NCBI RefSeq assembly: GCF_026651855.1
Contig: NZ_CP093280.1
Location: 7,338,501 to 7,402,500, forward strand
DNA from: Pseudomonas silvicola
GTDB taxonomy: Bacteria; Pseudomonadota; Gammaproteobacteria; Pseudomonadales; Pseudomonadaceae
Direction: 5' to 3'
DNA length: 64,000 bases
Position 1 is the stretch's first letter. Every line of letters begins with the position of its first letter. The position numbers and the translations under genes are program-made. The notes under the pieces are model-generated. The model saw nothing but the letters and a program-made list of their open reading frames with translations, had not been told where the DNA came from and did not search any database. Below are positions 8,574 through 18,000 of the stretch, piece by piece.

Positions 8574-9920
8574 GTGAAATCGACATTCCGCTTTACCCCC
8601 CTTTTCGTTGCATTGGCTGCAACGATGTCCGGTGCCGCGTTCGCTGACGACGCCCCGGCCACCAACAACCAGGACGGTTTCATCGCCGGCTCCAGCCTGA
8701 CGCTGGACCTCAAGAATTACTACTTCAACCACGACCGCCACGACGGCAAGCAGGACAGCAAGGAATGGGGCCAGGGCTTCATCGGCATCTTCCAGTCGGG
8801 CTTCACCGAAGGCACCGTGGGCTTTGGTGTAGACCTCAATGCCATGCTGGGCCTGAAACTGGACGGCGGTGGCGGTAGCGGTGGTTCGAGCATCCTGCCG
8901 ACCACGGCCTCGACGAAACCCGACAACCTGTACGGCGATGCGCCGGACTCGTTCTCCTCGGCCGGCGGCGCCGTGAAGATGCGCGCGTTCAACACCATCG
9001 TCCGCGCCGGTGACCTGTTCCTCAACAACCCGGTCATCGCTGGCGGCTCGACCCGCATGCTGCCCATGACCTTCCGCGGTTTCGAGGCGACCAACACCAG
9101 CATCGACCACCTGACCCTGGACGCTGGCCAGGTCAGCTTCGACAAGCTGTTCAACCAGAGTGGCAACGGCCGCATCGGCACCTACTATGGCGCCCTGCCC
9201 GACGGCAAGGAAAGCAAGCACATGGACTGGGCGGGCGGCACCTACACGGGCCTGCCAGGCGTGACCACCAGCCTGTATGCCTCGCAGCTCAAGGACATCT
9301 GGAACCAGTACTACTACGACCTGGACTACACCTGGGCGCTCAACGACCTGGTCAGCCTGAACCCCGGCTTCCATTACTACCATACCGAAGACAGCGGCCA
9401 GGCCTTGCTGGGCCCGATCGACAACAACACCTTCAGCCTGCACCTGGGCGTGACCGTGGGCCACCAGACCGTGACCGCGTCCATGCAGAAGGTCAACGGC
9501 AACACGCCGTTCGACTACATCCAGGACGGCGACAGCATCTTCCTCGACAACTCGCAGCAGTACTCGGACTTCAACGCCCCGGGCGAGAAGTCGTGGAAGC
9601 TGCAATACGCCTACGACTTCGTGGGCTGGGGCCTGCCGGGCCTGACCTCGGCGGTGTCCTACACCCGCGGTACCATGGACCTGACCAAGGCCACCCAGAA
9701 TCTGGATTCGGGCTACAGCTATTACAGCGCAGACGGCAAAGATGCCAAGCACTGGGAGCGGGATGTGGATCTCAAGTACGTGGTCCAGGAAGGCCCTGCC
9801 AAAAACCTGGGCGTGCGCCTGCGCTGGGCGACCAACCGTGGCGGCGACGGCTACAAGGTGGTGGACCACAATGCTGATGAATACCGGGTCATCGTTGATT
9901 ACCCGATCAATATCTTCTAA
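8574..9920 (+). CDS. OprD-family outer-membrane porin
   Basis: A 448-residue porin with a signal peptide (about residues 1-24, cleavage after AAFA) and a mature chain of alternating beta strands ending in Phe (DYPINIF), as expected for outer-membrane barrels. The opening of the mature chain ([18 protein letters not shown]) and the [11 protein letters not shown] end are those of the OprD/OccD-OccK family, which imports amino acids or organic acids. A glycine-rich loop (GGGGSGGSS) is probably surface exposed. The start is GTG 8574 with AAGGAG about ten bases upstream. It is monocistronic, with a hairpin just after the stop. The substrate is not predictable; OprE/OprQ-like members are the nearest in my judgement. 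Confidence 0.88.
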   Translation: MKSTFRFTPLFVALAATMSGAAFADDAPATNNQDGFIAGSSLTLDLKNYYFNHDRHDGKQDSKEWGQGFIGIFQSGFTEGTVGFGVDLNAMLGLKLDGGGGSGGSSILPTTASTKPDNLYGDAPDSFSSAGGAVKMRAFNTIVRAGDLFLNNPVIAGGSTRMLPMTFRGFEATNTSIDHLTLDAGQVSFDKLFNQSGNGRIGTYYGALPDGKESKHMDWAGGTYTGLPGVTTSLYASQLKDIWNQYYYDLDYTWALNDLVSLNPGFHYYHTEDSGQALLGPIDNNTFSLHLGVTVGHQTVTASMQKVNGNTPFDYIQDGDSIFLDNSQQYSDFNAPGEKSWKLQYAYDFVGWGLPGLTSAVSYTRGTMDLTKATQNLDSGYSYYSADGKDAKHWERDVDLKYVVQEGPAKNLGVRLRWATNRGGDGYKVVDHNADEYRVIVDYPINIF

Positions 9921-9943
9921 AACAAACGTTTAAATGATCCAGG

Positions 9944-9967
9944 AGCCGGCCGTTGATGCCGGCTTTT
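9944..9967 (+). terminator. terminator after the OprD-family porin
   Basis: AGCCGGC and GCCGGCT pair around a 7-base loop, followed by TTT. It lies 23 bases after the porin stop codon. Confidence 0.7.
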
Positions 9968-10265
9968 CATTTCCACGGTAACTTCAAGAAACTCAAAAGA
10001 ATGTGAGCATAATCCTGACTGAACAATCAGCACGTTCGTCTTAAACGGTGCCATTATTTTCCAATCACGCTTGTCCTGCAATTTCAACCCTCCTAGAATA
10101 CCGCCGCCTAGCGCGCCTCAGCCCCCTTGCAGTAGCGATATTCACTGCTTCAGACGCTATTCAGCGCGCCGCTGACATCCCGGTTTCACCGGGCCCCGCC
10201 CGCGCCTGTCGTGCCATGGAACGACACAAGTGCCGCGGCGATTGAAATGATCAGAGCTCGCTGAC
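9968..10265. other. non-coding gap before the CACHE-GGDEF gene
   Basis: About 300 bases without a supported gene. A 65-codon frame at 10048-10245 has no ribosome site and no recognisable product, and I reject it. The stretch probably holds the promoter and leader of the diguanylate cyclase gene. Confidence 0.5.
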
Positions 10266-11771
10266 TTGCGCCCGACCAACCCAACTTCACGGCGGCAATC
10301 GCGCGCACCGCTTCGGTATTTATATATCGGCTGTGCGCTGACTATTATCGCGATTGTCAGCATCGTCACCTTCTTGCTGGTGCGTGAGCACGATAGCGCC
10401 GAGCGCTCTGCCGCGCGCTCGGCGAATAATATCGTGCAGCTGATCAACCTCGATGTGCAGCGCAACGTCGACCTGTATGACCAGTCGATCAAAGCACTGA
10501 TCGAAGCCACCCAGCATCCCGACTTCCAGCGCATTCCCCAGAGCCTGCGCCACCGGGTGCTGTTCGACGCGGCCATCACCGGCCCGTTTCGCGGAGATAT
10601 TCTGTGGTTGAGCCCCGCAGGCGACATCATCGCCGACTCACGCCGCTTCCCACCGCGCCAGGCCAACTTCAGTGACCGCCCCAATTTCCAGTACCTGCGG
10701 GACCACCCCGACGCGGGGCTGGAGATCAGCGCCCCCTTCCACGACCGTATCGGCAACCTGGGCTGGTGCATCAGCTTCAGCCGGCGTATTTCCTCGCCCA
10801 ATGGCCAATTCCTCGGCGTGGCATCGGGAGCATTGCAACTGGCCTATTTCGCCGGGCTGTTCAAGAGCCTGACCATTGGCAAGGACAGCAACGTCAACCT
10901 GATCAGCGAGCAAGGCCTGTTCCTGGCCCGCGAGCCCCAGGTGCCTGGCCAGGACCTGATCGGCCAGGACTTCAGCCAACGGCCCAACTTCCAGCGCGTC
11001 GTGCGCGAGGGCAACGGCAGCTTCGTTTCCACCTCCAGCCTGGATAACAAGGAACGGCTGTATACCTTCGCCAAAGTCGAACAACTGCCCTTCGTGGTGA
11101 TCGTCGCCTTGTCCACCGAAGAGGTGTACGCCCCCTGGCGCCGCACCGTAGCTTTCGTGGGTACCGCCACCGCGCTGCTGTGCCTGGCCTTGCTGTGGCT
11201 ATGCCTGATGATGGGCCGTGAACTGCGCCGGCGCCTGAGCGCCGAGCGCGAGCTGGCCACCCTGGCGTCGACCGACAGCCTGACGGGGCTGGCCAACCGC
11301 CGTAGCCTGGACCGTACCCTGCGCACCGAATGGGCGCGGACCCAGCGCAGTGGCAAACCGCTGTCGGTGCTGATGATCGATGTCGACCACTTCAAGGCTT
11401 TCAACGAACGCCATGGCCACCCGGGCGGCGACAAGGCATTGCGGCAGGTGGCCAAAGTCATCGCCGGCTGCGTACGAAGGCCGGCAGACCTGGTGGCGCG
11501 TTACGGCGGGGAGGAATTCATGGTGGTGTTGGCCGAGACCGACCTTAACGGCGCCTTGATCATCGCCGAGACCATCCGCAATGCCGTCGAACATCAGCCA
11601 CCCTATGGTGACGATGCCAGGCCGGTGACGGTCAGTGTGGGGGTGGGCACGCACAGAGCACGGTGCGGGCTGAAGCTGGAGGATTTGCTCGCATCGGCGG
11701 ACCTGGCGCTGTACCAAGCGAAGGACAATGGCCGGAACCAGGTAGGTTTCAGCGAAAAAGCGGCTTTATAA
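10266..11771 (+). CDS. membrane diguanylate cyclase with a periplasmic CACHE-type sensor
   Basis: A 501-residue protein predicted to make cyclic di-GMP. A first helix (YLYIGCALTIIAIVSIVTFLLV) is followed by a periplasmic region of about 240 residues with double-CACHE character (SDRPNFQYLRDHPDAGLEIS). A second helix near 295-315 precedes a GGDEF domain with intact active site RYGGEEF. An inhibitory I-site RPAD lies five residues before it. The first usable start is TTG 10266, because an in-frame stop sits at 10248-10250; a downstream start is possible. It probably senses a small molecule in the periplasm and feeds the biofilm/motility switch. Confidence 0.88.
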   Translation: MRPTNPTSRRQSRAPLRYLYIGCALTIIAIVSIVTFLLVREHDSAERSAARSANNIVQLINLDVQRNVDLYDQSIKALIEATQHPDFQRIPQSLRHRVLFDAAITGPFRGDILWLSPAGDIIADSRRFPPRQANFSDRPNFQYLRDHPDAGLEISAPFHDRIGNLGWCISFSRRISSPNGQFLGVASGALQLAYFAGLFKSLTIGKDSNVNLISEQGLFLAREPQVPGQDLIGQDFSQRPNFQRVVREGNGSFVSTSSLDNKERLYTFAKVEQLPFVVIVALSTEEVYAPWRRTVAFVGTATALLCLALLWLCLMMGRELRRRLSAERELATLASTDSLTGLANRRSLDRTLRTEWARTQRSGKPLSVLMIDVDHFKAFNERHGHPGGDKALRQVAKVIAGCVRRPADLVARYGGEEFMVVLAETDLNGALIIAETIRNAVEHQPPYGDDARPVTVSVGVGTHRARCGLKLEDLLASADLALYQAKDNGRNQVGFSEKAAL

Positions 11772-11780
11772 AAGCAACGA

Positions 11781-11842
11781 CAGGAGCTGACTTGCCAGCG
11801 AGCTATTTGGGCAAAAAAGCTCACTGGCAAGCCAGCTCCTGC
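11781..11842. repeat. long intergenic hairpin (CAGGAGCTG type)
   Basis: An imperfect inverted repeat with 24-25 base arms and a loop of about 13 bases, between convergent genes. Each arm contains CTTGCCAGC/GCTGGCAAG and GAGCT/AGCTC. Similar hairpins lie at 16845, 17913 and 43142. It may act as a bidirectional terminator; there is no long T tract. Confidence 0.6.
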
Positions 11843-11872
11843 ACAAGCCGGCGTTGCTTCAGCTATCGATGA

Positions 11873-12328
11873 TCAGCTAGCGCGGGCAATGTTGCGCAGC
11901 GCCTTGACCTGGTCGTGGTTACGCTGCACGCCGTGGAACTGGCGCTCGACAATCGCGTAAATATTGGCTGGCAAAGGCTTGGCCAACGCTTCCTTGTACG
12001 CTTTCAGGGCGTGGTCTTCACCGCGCTCGGCTTCGTTCAGCACAGCTTCTTCACCTTTGCCGGTGAACAGCGACTTCACGTCTACCCAACGGCGGTGCAG
12101 GTCACCGGCCACGCTGGTAGAGTCTTCCGGGTCGCCACCCAATGCACGAACTTCGCGTTGCAACTCAGCCGCTGCCTCACCGCATTCCTGAGCGTGCTTG
12201 ACGAACAGGGCTTTCAGTTCGGCGTTCTTGATATCTTCGGCACAGGTCTGGAAACCTTTCTGGCCGTCCTTGCTGGTTTCGATCAGGTCGTTCAGTACCG
12301 AGATAACTTCTTTGTTTGGATTGGACAT
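11873..12328 (-). CDS. PA2169/DUF2383-type four-helix-bundle protein
   Basis: A 151-residue helical protein starting MSNPNKEVISVLNDLIETSKDG. It matches the small ferritin-like helical-bundle family (DUF2383, PA2169 type) common in pseudomonads, often linked to stress. The Glu/His-rich helices (ECGEAAAEL, ERGEDHALKAYKEAL, VERQFHGVQRNHDQV) fit that fold; metal binding is possible but unproven. ATG 12328 is chosen because GAGGGAA lies just upstream on the coding strand; the 19 codons before it lack a ribosome site. It is monocistronic and convergent with the upstream diguanylate cyclase gene across a long hairpin. Confidence 0.72.
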   Translation of the reverse strand: MSNPNKEVISVLNDLIETSKDGQKGFQTCAEDIKNAELKALFVKHAQECGEAAAELQREVRALGGDPEDSTSVAGDLHRRWVDVKSLFTGKGEEAVLNEAERGEDHALKAYKEALAKPLPANIYAIVERQFHGVQRNHDQVKALRNIARAS

Positions 12329-12533
12329 TTTCGATTCCCTCGTGGGTTGAAAGGTTACGAAGGTATATCGCAGGGTTTGTGCCAAGTTTTACGATCTTTA
12401 AAAACCCTTTTAATTCAACAAGTTAAAATATAAATGAACTTCTGAATTGCCGCGTTCTGCATGAAACGGGTTTGGCGGTCATGCAGAATGCATGTATCTT
12501 CGATTTCCTTTTGCACCCCAGTATTTGATGCCC

Positions 12534-12770
12534 ATGAATCCGGAAAAACTTGAACTGCTGATTACGCGTGAAATGCCCTTCGGCAAATACAAGGGGCGTA
12601 TTCTGGCCGACCTGCCAGGCCCTTATCTCAACTGGTTCGCACGGGAGGGGTTCCCCAAGGGGGAACTGGGCGGGTTGCTGGCGCTGATGCAGGAGATCGA
12701 CCACAACGGGCTCTCGGACCTGCTGGAGCCGTTGCGCAAGAAGCATGACCGGCCGGCGCCCAAGCACTGA
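12534..12770 (+). CDS. DUF3820-family small protein
   Basis: A 78-residue protein with the DUF3820 core: REMPFGKYKGR, then DLPGPYLNWFAREGFPKGELG and a helical tail (LMQEIDHNGLSDLLEPLR). The family is widespread and of unknown biochemical role; the fold is sometimes linked to nucleic-acid binding, which I do not claim here. The start is uncertain: ATG 12534 gives the usual family length, ATG 12528 adds two residues, and neither has a strong ribosome site. It ends 50 bases before a bidirectional terminator shared with eda. Confidence 0.75.
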   Translation: MNPEKLELLITREMPFGKYKGRILADLPGPYLNWFAREGFPKGELGGLLALMQEIDHNGLSDLLEPLRKKHDRPAPKH

Positions 12771-12819
12771 AAACGCGATGCTCGGGAAGCCAGACACAAA
12801 AACGCCGGGCAAAAAAAAA

Positions 12820-12845
12820 GGGGCGCCGACCAAGCGCCCCAAAAA
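12820..12845. terminator. bidirectional terminator between the DUF3820 gene and eda
   Basis: GGGGCGC and GCGCCCC pair around a 7-base loop. An A run lies on the left (12811-12819) and another on the right (12841-12845), so the hairpin has a U tract when transcribed from either side. Confidence 0.85.
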
Positions 12846-12874
12846 GCCGTAAAACAACCAACAGCAAGCAAAAA

Positions 12875-13552
12875 TCAGTCGAACAGCGACAGCGCCTCCG
12901 CCGTGCATTCCTGGATGCGTGCCCAGTCGCGGTTTTTGATCCACGCGCTGTCCAGCATCCAGGAGCCGCCCACGCACATCACGTTGGGTTGGGCCATGTA
13001 ACTTTTCAGGTTGGCTGGGCCAACGCCCCCCGTCGGGCAGAAACGCACCGATGGGAAAGGGCCGCCAAATGCCTTGATCGCCGCCACGCCACCGCTCACT
13101 TCCGCCGGGAACAGCTTGAAGCGGCGGTAGCCAAGGGCGTAGCCCATCATCAATTCCGACGGGCTGCTGATGCCCGGCAGCAGCGGCAATGGGCTTTCCA
13201 CGCCTGCTTCGAGCATGTCCTGGGTCACGCCCGGGGTCACGGTGAACTGCGAGCCCGCGGCCTCGGTGGCCGCCAGCATGTGGCGGTCCAGCACGGTGCC
13301 GGCACCGACGATCAACTCGGGGCGTTCCTCGCGCAGTAGCTTGATGGCCTTCAGGCCCAGCTCCGAACGCAAGGTCACTTCCAGTGCAGTCAGGCCACCG
13401 GCAGCCAAGGCATCGGCCAGCGGCAGAATGTCTTCTTCACGGGCGATGGTGATCACCGGAAGAATTTTCGCCTTGGCGGCCAGGGTGTCGATCAGGGCGA
13501 TCTTGTCCGCCATGCGGTTTTGCACCAGTTGTTGTTTTTCGAGTGTCGTCAT
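12875..13552 (-). CDS. eda: 2-dehydro-3-deoxy-6-phosphogluconate (KDPG) aldolase
   Basis: The last enzyme of the Entner-Doudoroff pathway, splitting KDPG into pyruvate and glyceraldehyde-3-phosphate. The 225-residue chain has the class I KDPG/KHG aldolase motifs: the catalytic Glu in GLTALEVTLRS, the phosphate-binding GAGTVLD, the Schiff-base Lys in RRFKLFPAEVSGG and FCPTGGV. ATG 13552 is chosen because AAGGA lies nine bases upstream; a longer start would overlap pgl. It follows pgl by 17 bases, so zwf-pgl-eda form one operon, read away from hexR. Confidence 0.96.
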   Translation of the reverse strand: MTTLEKQQLVQNRMADKIALIDTLAAKAKILPVITIAREEDILPLADALAAGGLTALEVTLRSELGLKAIKLLREERPELIVGAGTVLDRHMLAATEAAGSQFTVTPGVTQDMLEAGVESPLPLLPGISSPSELMMGYALGYRRFKLFPAEVSGGVAAIKAFGGPFPSVRFCPTGGVGPANLKSYMAQPNVMCVGGSWMLDSAWIKNRDWARIQECTAEALSLFD

Positions 13553-13569
13553 AGCGGCTGATCCTTGGC

Positions 13570-14283
13570 TCAGGGGCACCAGTAGATATCCAGTGGAGAG
13601 TGTAAGAAGGCGCGCACCGGCATCTGGGCAATGTCATCGCCCGCCAGCGCGTCACGCAGCGTGTTCAATTTGCCCTGCCCTTGCAGCGATAGCGCGGTGT
13701 AACCGGCCGTGGCCAGCAGGGCGCGGGTCATGGTCAGGCGCTGGTGCGGCACGGTGGGTGCCAGCATCGGCAGGCACCGACGGCTACCGGCAGGCTCCAG
13801 CGCCTGGGCCAGGTTCGGGCTGTTGGGGAACAGCGACGCGGTGTGACCGTCGTCGCCCATGCCCAGGATCAGCACGTCGATGGCGGGCAATTCAACCAGC
13901 ACGGCGTCGGCTTCATCAGCGGCCAGTTCCAGGTTCTGGGCCGGGCTATACAGGCTGACGAAACGCGCCTTGGCCACCGGCCCTACCAGCAGGTAGCGCT
14001 TTAGCAGGCCAGCGTTGCTGTCGGCATGCTCAACCGGCACCCAACGCTCGTCGGCCAGGCTGACCACCACCTTGGACCAGTCCAGTACCTGGCGGGCCAG
14101 GCACTGGAAAAACATCACCGGGCTGCGGCCACCGGAGACCACCAGGGTGGCGACGCCGCGCTGCTCGATGGCAGCACGCAGTTTGTCGGCCACCGTGGCT
14201 GCCAGCCCTTCGGCCAGCAGAGGTGGGCTGGCGAAGTCGCGTGGAACCACTTCGCTTGGCAGTTTGAGTTCAGATATCGCCAT
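13570..14283 (-). CDS. pgl: 6-phosphogluconolactonase
   Basis: Hydrolyses 6-phosphogluconolactone from Zwf to 6-phosphogluconate in the cytoplasm. The 237-residue protein has the glucosamine-6-phosphate isomerase-like fold of this family: LVVSGGRSP near residue 48, SLADERWVP and [21 protein letters not shown] 14283 is used; it overlaps the end of zwf by 14 bases, a typical coupled arrangement. Second gene of the zwf-pgl-eda operon and so expected to be under HexR. Confidence 0.95.
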   Translation of the reverse strand: MAISELKLPSEVVPRDFASPPLLAEGLAATVADKLRAAIEQRGVATLVVSGGRSPVMFFQCLARQVLDWSKVVVSLADERWVPVEHADSNAGLLKRYLLVGPVAKARFVSLYSPAQNLELAADEADAVLVELPAIDVLILGMGDDGHTASLFPNSPNLAQALEPAGSRRCLPMLAPTVPHQRLTMTRALLATAGYTALSLQGQGKLNTLRDALAGDDIAQMPVRAFLHSPLDIYWCP

Positions 14284-15739
14284 ACCAGGACCTCCCATCG
14301 CGGGTAATCAGTGCGATGGAGCTCATAGGCCCCCACGACCCCGCCGCGTACGGCTTAGGCGCATCACCCGACTTCTTCCAGCCGGCGATCAACTGGTCGC
14401 ACCACTTCCACGCATATTCGATTTCATCTTTACGGACAAACAGGTTCTGATTGCCCTGCATCACCTCCAGCAACAACCGCTCGTAGGCATCGGGGATGCG
14501 CGCGCTGCGGTAGGTGTCGGAGAAGTTCAGTTGCAGCGGGCCGCTGCGCAGTTGCATGCCTTTGTCCAGGCCTTGGTCCTTGGTCATCACCCGCAAGGAA
14601 ATACCTTCGTCCGGTTGCAGGCGGATGATCAGCTTGTTGCTGATCTGCAGGCGCTGTTCGGGGGCGAAGATGTAGTGCTGCGGTTCCTTGAAGTGGATGA
14701 CGATCTGCGACAGTTTCTGCGGCATGCGCTTGCCAGTTCGCAGATAGAACGGCACGCCGGCCCAACGCCAGTTGCGGATATCGGCACGCAGGGCGACGAA
14801 CGTCTCGGTGTCGCTCTGGGTGTTGGAATTCTCTTCTTCCAGGTAGCCAGGCACCGCCTTGCCGCGGCTGTAGCCGGCAATGTACTGGCCGCGCACTACC
14901 TGGGTGGCCAGGCCTTCGCCGCTGATGGGCGCCAGCGCCTTGAGCACCTTGACCTTCTCGTCACGGATACTGTCTGCCGAAAGTTCGGCGGGCGGGTCCA
15001 TGGCGATCAGGCACAACAGCTGCAACAGGTGGTTCTGGATCATGTCGCGCAACTGGCCGGCCTGGTCGAAATAGCCCCAGCGCCCTTCGATGCCGACTTC
15101 CTCGGCCACGGTGATTTCCACGTGGGAAATGTAGTTCTGGTTCCACTGGGTTTCGAACAGGCTGTTGGCGAAACGCAGGGCGATCAGGTTCTGTACCGTT
15201 TCCTTGCCCAGGTAGTGGTCGATACGGTAGATGCGGTTTTCCGGGAAGTACTGCGCCACCGCGTCATTGACCCGACGCGAGGAAGCCAGGTCGTGGCCGA
15301 TGGGCTTTTCCAGCACCACACGAATGCGTTCGGCCAGCCCGACCTTGGCCAGGTTCTCGCAGATGCCGCCGTAGACAGCAGCCGGGGTGGCGAAGTAAGC
15401 GATCAACTGCTCACTGGTGCCTACCCGCTCGGCCAACTGGACGTAGTCCTCAGCCCTCATGAAATCAACATGCACGTAGCTCAGCCGCGCCAGGAAGCGA
15501 CGCAGCGGCTCTTCTTCGACCTGCGCCTTGGCCACATACAGCCGCAGGTGTTCCTCGATATTGGCCAGGTGCTGCTCGGGCGTGCCGGCCTCGCGAGCCA
15601 GTGCCAGAATGCGCGTGTCGTCGTGCAGCAGCTGGGCTCGATCAAGCTGGTAGAGCGCCGGGAACAGCTTGCGCAATGCCAGGTCGCCCAAGGCGCCAAA
15701 CAAGGCAAAAGTGCAGGGTTCTACGGAAGTCGAAGGCAT
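14270..15739 (-). CDS. zwf: glucose-6-phosphate 1-dehydrogenase
   Basis: Oxidises glucose-6-phosphate to 6-phosphogluconolactone with NADP or NAD. The 489-residue protein is of normal length. The nucleotide-binding motif is [15 protein letters not shown] at residue 15, EKPIGHD follows, and the catalytic signature RIDHYLGKE holds the substrate-binding His and Lys. It heads the zwf-pgl-eda operon, divergent from hexR, with a HexR-type operator in the shared region. Because glk is truncated here, its glucose-6-phosphate would come mainly from triose recycling. Confidence 0.97.
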   Translation of the reverse strand: MPSTSVEPCTFALFGALGDLALRKLFPALYQLDRAQLLHDDTRILALAREAGTPEQHLANIEEHLRLYVAKAQVEEEPLRRFLARLSYVHVDFMRAEDYVQLAERVGTSEQLIAYFATPAAVYGGICENLAKVGLAERIRVVLEKPIGHDLASSRRVNDAVAQYFPENRIYRIDHYLGKETVQNLIALRFANSLFETQWNQNYISHVEITVAEEVGIEGRWGYFDQAGQLRDMIQNHLLQLLCLIAMDPPAELSADSIRDEKVKVLKALAPISGEGLATQVVRGQYIAGYSRGKAVPGYLEEENSNTQSDTETFVALRADIRNWRWAGVPFYLRTGKRMPQKLSQIVIHFKEPQHYIFAPEQRLQISNKLIIRLQPDEGISLRVMTKDQGLDKGMQLRSGPLQLNFSDTYRSARIPDAYERLLLEVMQGNQNLFVRKDEIEYAWKWCDQLIAGWKKSGDAPKPYAAGSWGPMSSIALITRDGRSWYGDI

Positions 15740-15797
15740 GATGTTTGTTCTTTTATCAAGTTAGACTAGAAATACCTTTTTTCAAGGCACCATTCAA

Positions 15798-15830
15798 GGG
15801 AAAATGTAGTAATAAACACAACATTTTCCC
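15798..15830. promoter_or_regulatory. candidate HexR operator in the zwf/hexR intergenic region
   Basis: Ten-base perfect arms (GGGAAAATGT / ACATTTTCCC) surround a 13-base centre. On the zwf strand the centre reads TTGTGTTTATTACTA (15807-15821), close to the HexR consensus TTGT-N7-ACAA known from P. putida. It lies 68-91 bases upstream of zwf and 114-146 upstream of hexR, so it can serve both. Confidence 0.7.
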
Positions 15831-15943
15831 GGTACAGCAGATTCGAGTGGTGATCGCACCAAGCCCTCAGTACGATAGGCCACCCGTGAATACAGCCGCG
15901 CCAGACAGCTGTACTGGCTGCATCCTCGACCCAAGGACATAAC

Positions 15944-16804
15944 ATGGACCGCGTGCGTAATCTCCTGGAGCAAATCCAGGGCCGCCTCGAAGAGCTGAAC
16001 AAGGCTGAACGCAAAGTCGCCGAAGTCATTTTGCTCAACCCTCAGCAAGCCACCCGCTTCAGTATTGCCGCGCTGGCCCAGGCCGCCTCGGTCAGCGAAC
16101 CGACGGTCAACCGGTTCTGCCGTTCGTTCGGGGTCAGTGGTTACCCCGAGCTCAAGCTGCAACTGGCCCAGAGCCTGGCCAGCGGCGCCGCCTACGTCAG
16201 CCGCGCGGTGGAAGCCGATGATGATCCGGCCGCCTACACGCAGAAGATTTTCGGCAGTGCCATTGCATCATTGGACAGCGCCTGTCAGCAACTGGATCCT
16301 CAGCTGATCAGCCGTGCCGTGGACATGCTGATCCAGGCGCGGCAGATCCATTTCTTCGGCCTGGGCGCGTCGGCGCCGGTAGCATTGGACGCCCAGCACA
16401 AGTTCTTCCGTTTCAACCTGGCGGTGTCGGCTCACGCCGATGTGCTGATGCAGCGGATGCTGGCCTCGGTGGCACACACCGGCGAGCTGTTTGTGATCAT
16501 TTCGTACACCGGCCGCACTCGCGAACTGGTGGAAGTGGCGCGAGTGGCGCGGGAAAACGGCGCGTCGGTACTGGGCCTGACCGCCAAGGACTCGCCCTTG
16601 GCCAAGGCCAGCAGCCTGAGCCTGAACATCCCGCTGCCCGAGGACACCGACATCTATATGCCGATGACCTCGCGGATCATTCAGTTAACCGTACTCGATG
16701 TGCTGGCCACGGGCATGACCCTTCGTCGCGGCGCGGACTTCCAGCCGCACCTGCGCAAGATCAAGGAAAGCCTGAACGCCAGCCGCTACCCCATCGATGA
16801 GTGA
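15944..16804 (+). CDS. hexR: HexR transcriptional repressor (RpiR family)
   Basis: A 286-residue RpiR-type regulator: an N-terminal HTH (residues about 30-75, [24 protein letters not shown]) and a C-terminal SIS sugar-phosphate-binding domain (about 125-260, with FFGLGASAP and ISYTGRTRE). HexR binds KDPG, which releases it from the zwf, edd and gap promoters. It is divergent from zwf and shares a candidate operator with it. The strong hairpin just after its stop isolates it from the mutarotase-like gene downstream. Confidence 0.95.
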   Translation: MDRVRNLLEQIQGRLEELNKAERKVAEVILLNPQQATRFSIAALAQAASVSEPTVNRFCRSFGVSGYPELKLQLAQSLASGAAYVSRAVEADDDPAAYTQKIFGSAIASLDSACQQLDPQLISRAVDMLIQARQIHFFGLGASAPVALDAQHKFFRFNLAVSAHADVLMQRMLASVAHTGELFVIISYTGRTRELVEVARVARENGASVLGLTAKDSPLAKASSLSLNIPLPEDTDIYMPMTSRIIQLTVLDVLATGMTLRRGADFQPHLRKIKESLNASRYPIDE

Positions 16805-16844
16805 TGTGGGTTGAAGATTGCCTGATACCCGGCGCCGCCCTCAT

Positions 16845-16902
16845 CGCGAGCAAGCTTGGCTCCCACAGTGCATACCGCACCTGGGAGCCAAGCTTGCTCG
16901 CG
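16845..16902. terminator. 21-bp-stem hairpin between hexR and the mutarotase-like gene
   Basis: Perfect inverted repeat: arms begin CGCGAGCAAGCTTGG and end CCAAGCTTGCTCGCG, with a 16-base loop. It lies between convergent genes and is probably a bidirectional terminator, though no T run follows. Confidence 0.7.
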
Positions 16903-16923
16903 GAGGGGCTCGCAGCTTCGACA

Positions 16924-17790
16924 TCAATTCAACAGGCGCGCCTGCAGGCTGATGTGAGCTTTCTCGCCTGGCGCCAGGCTCAGGTTATCCTGGCTGCCAC
17001 TGGTGGCCTCCACGCACAGAAACCCCTGGCTTTCGTTGCCCGCCACGCCCAGCAATGGCCGCGAGCCCGGGTGCCACACCACGGTGTCCTCGCTGTCAGC
17101 GGTGTGGATGGCCAGCTTTCGCGCCCAGGCATGGTCTTTGAGGTGCAGCTGGTTGGCCCCACTGAACACCCGTTGGCAGGCGCCCGTTACTTCCAGCTCG
17201 CCCTTGTGGGTAGTGGTCTTGCGGCTCAACTTGTCGTAACTCCGCACGCCGTCCAGGCCTTCCAGGCTCACTTCATTCACATCCCCGATGCGCCAGTAGG
17301 CCAGCAGGGCATGGCTCAGCTGGCACGGCAGGCTGTCCTGGTGCTCGGTACTCAGGCGCAGTTCCATCTGCTCACCCAGCCGCGCATGCAGGTCTACCTG
17401 CCAGTCACACAGCATCAGCCGCCAGTGCAGGGTCACGCCGTCGTTGTCTTCACTGGTGTCGTGCAGTTTCCAATCCACCAGGCGGCCCCAGCCATGGGCC
17501 GGCCACATGCCTTCGCTGGGGTGGCGCCCATACCACGGCCAGCACACCGGCACACCACCGCGGATGGCGCCGGCCTGGGGCCAATGGCCCGAGCACCACA
17601 GCCACGGCTTTTGCCCCTGGGGGCGAAAGTGCAGCAATTGCGCGCCCTGGCGGCTGAACACCGCCTGGCATTTGGGGTGGTCGATGACCAGCACGTCGCG
17701 CTGCTGAAAACGCTCCCACTCAAAGGTGGGCCGAGGCCGCTGCGACTTGAAGAAACGCTGGAGCGGGTGGTCGTGCATGACAGTAGACAT
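16924..17790 (-). CDS. D-hexose-6-phosphate mutarotase / aldose-1-epimerase-like protein
   Basis: A 288-residue protein of the YeaD-like branch of the aldose-1-epimerase fold, expected to interconvert alpha and beta anomers of glucose-6-phosphate. Family features are QGAQLLHFRPQGQKPWLW, GGVPVCWPWYG, HGWGRL (a catalytic-type His) and the Glu-rich end (LCVEATSGSQDN). ATG 17790 follows GGTGAG by about ten bases; a longer GTG start at 17805 lacks this spacing. Its place between hexR and oprB supports a role in hexose-phosphate entry into Zwf. Substrate specificity is inferred. Confidence 0.83.
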   Translation of the reverse strand: MSTVMHDHPLQRFFKSQRPRPTFEWERFQQRDVLVIDHPKCQAVFSRQGAQLLHFRPQGQKPWLWCSGHWPQAGAIRGGVPVCWPWYGRHPSEGMWPAHGWGRLVDWKLHDTSEDNDGVTLHWRLMLCDWQVDLHARLGEQMELRLSTEHQDSLPCQLSHALLAYWRIGDVNEVSLEGLDGVRSYDKLSRKTTTHKGELEVTGACQRVFSGANQLHLKDHAWARKLAIHTADSEDTVVWHPGSRPLLGVAGNESQGFLCVEATSGSQDNLSLAPGEKAHISLQARLLN

Positions 17791-17912
17791 GGAAGTAAAG
17801 CTCACCGAGGTCGGCTGATATTATTCGAGGTAGCGCTATCTTACCGATATAAACCAGTTTTTCGCCGAGCTTTTTGCCGCAATGGAATTGGCGGGGTTTG
17901 TCGCGAGGGGTA

Positions 17913-17971
17913 GGTGCTGGCGTACCAGCGAGCTTTTCACAGTATCAAAAGCTCGCTGGCATGCCAGCGCC
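17913..17971. repeat. long intergenic hairpin (AGCTCGCTGG type)
   Basis: Arms of 25 bases with few mismatches (GGTGCTGGCGTACCAGCGAG / CTCGCTGGCATGCCAGCGCC) and a 9-base loop. It lies after oprB in its direction of transcription and may terminate it. It resembles the hairpins at 11781 and 43142. Confidence 0.65.
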
Positions 17972-18000
17972 AGCAGGGCGGGATCAGCGCCCCTTTTGCG

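Noticed and set aside
10048-10245. 65-codon frame before the CACHE-GGDEF gene
   Set aside because: No ribosome site, no hydrophobic or domain signature; likely leader DNA.
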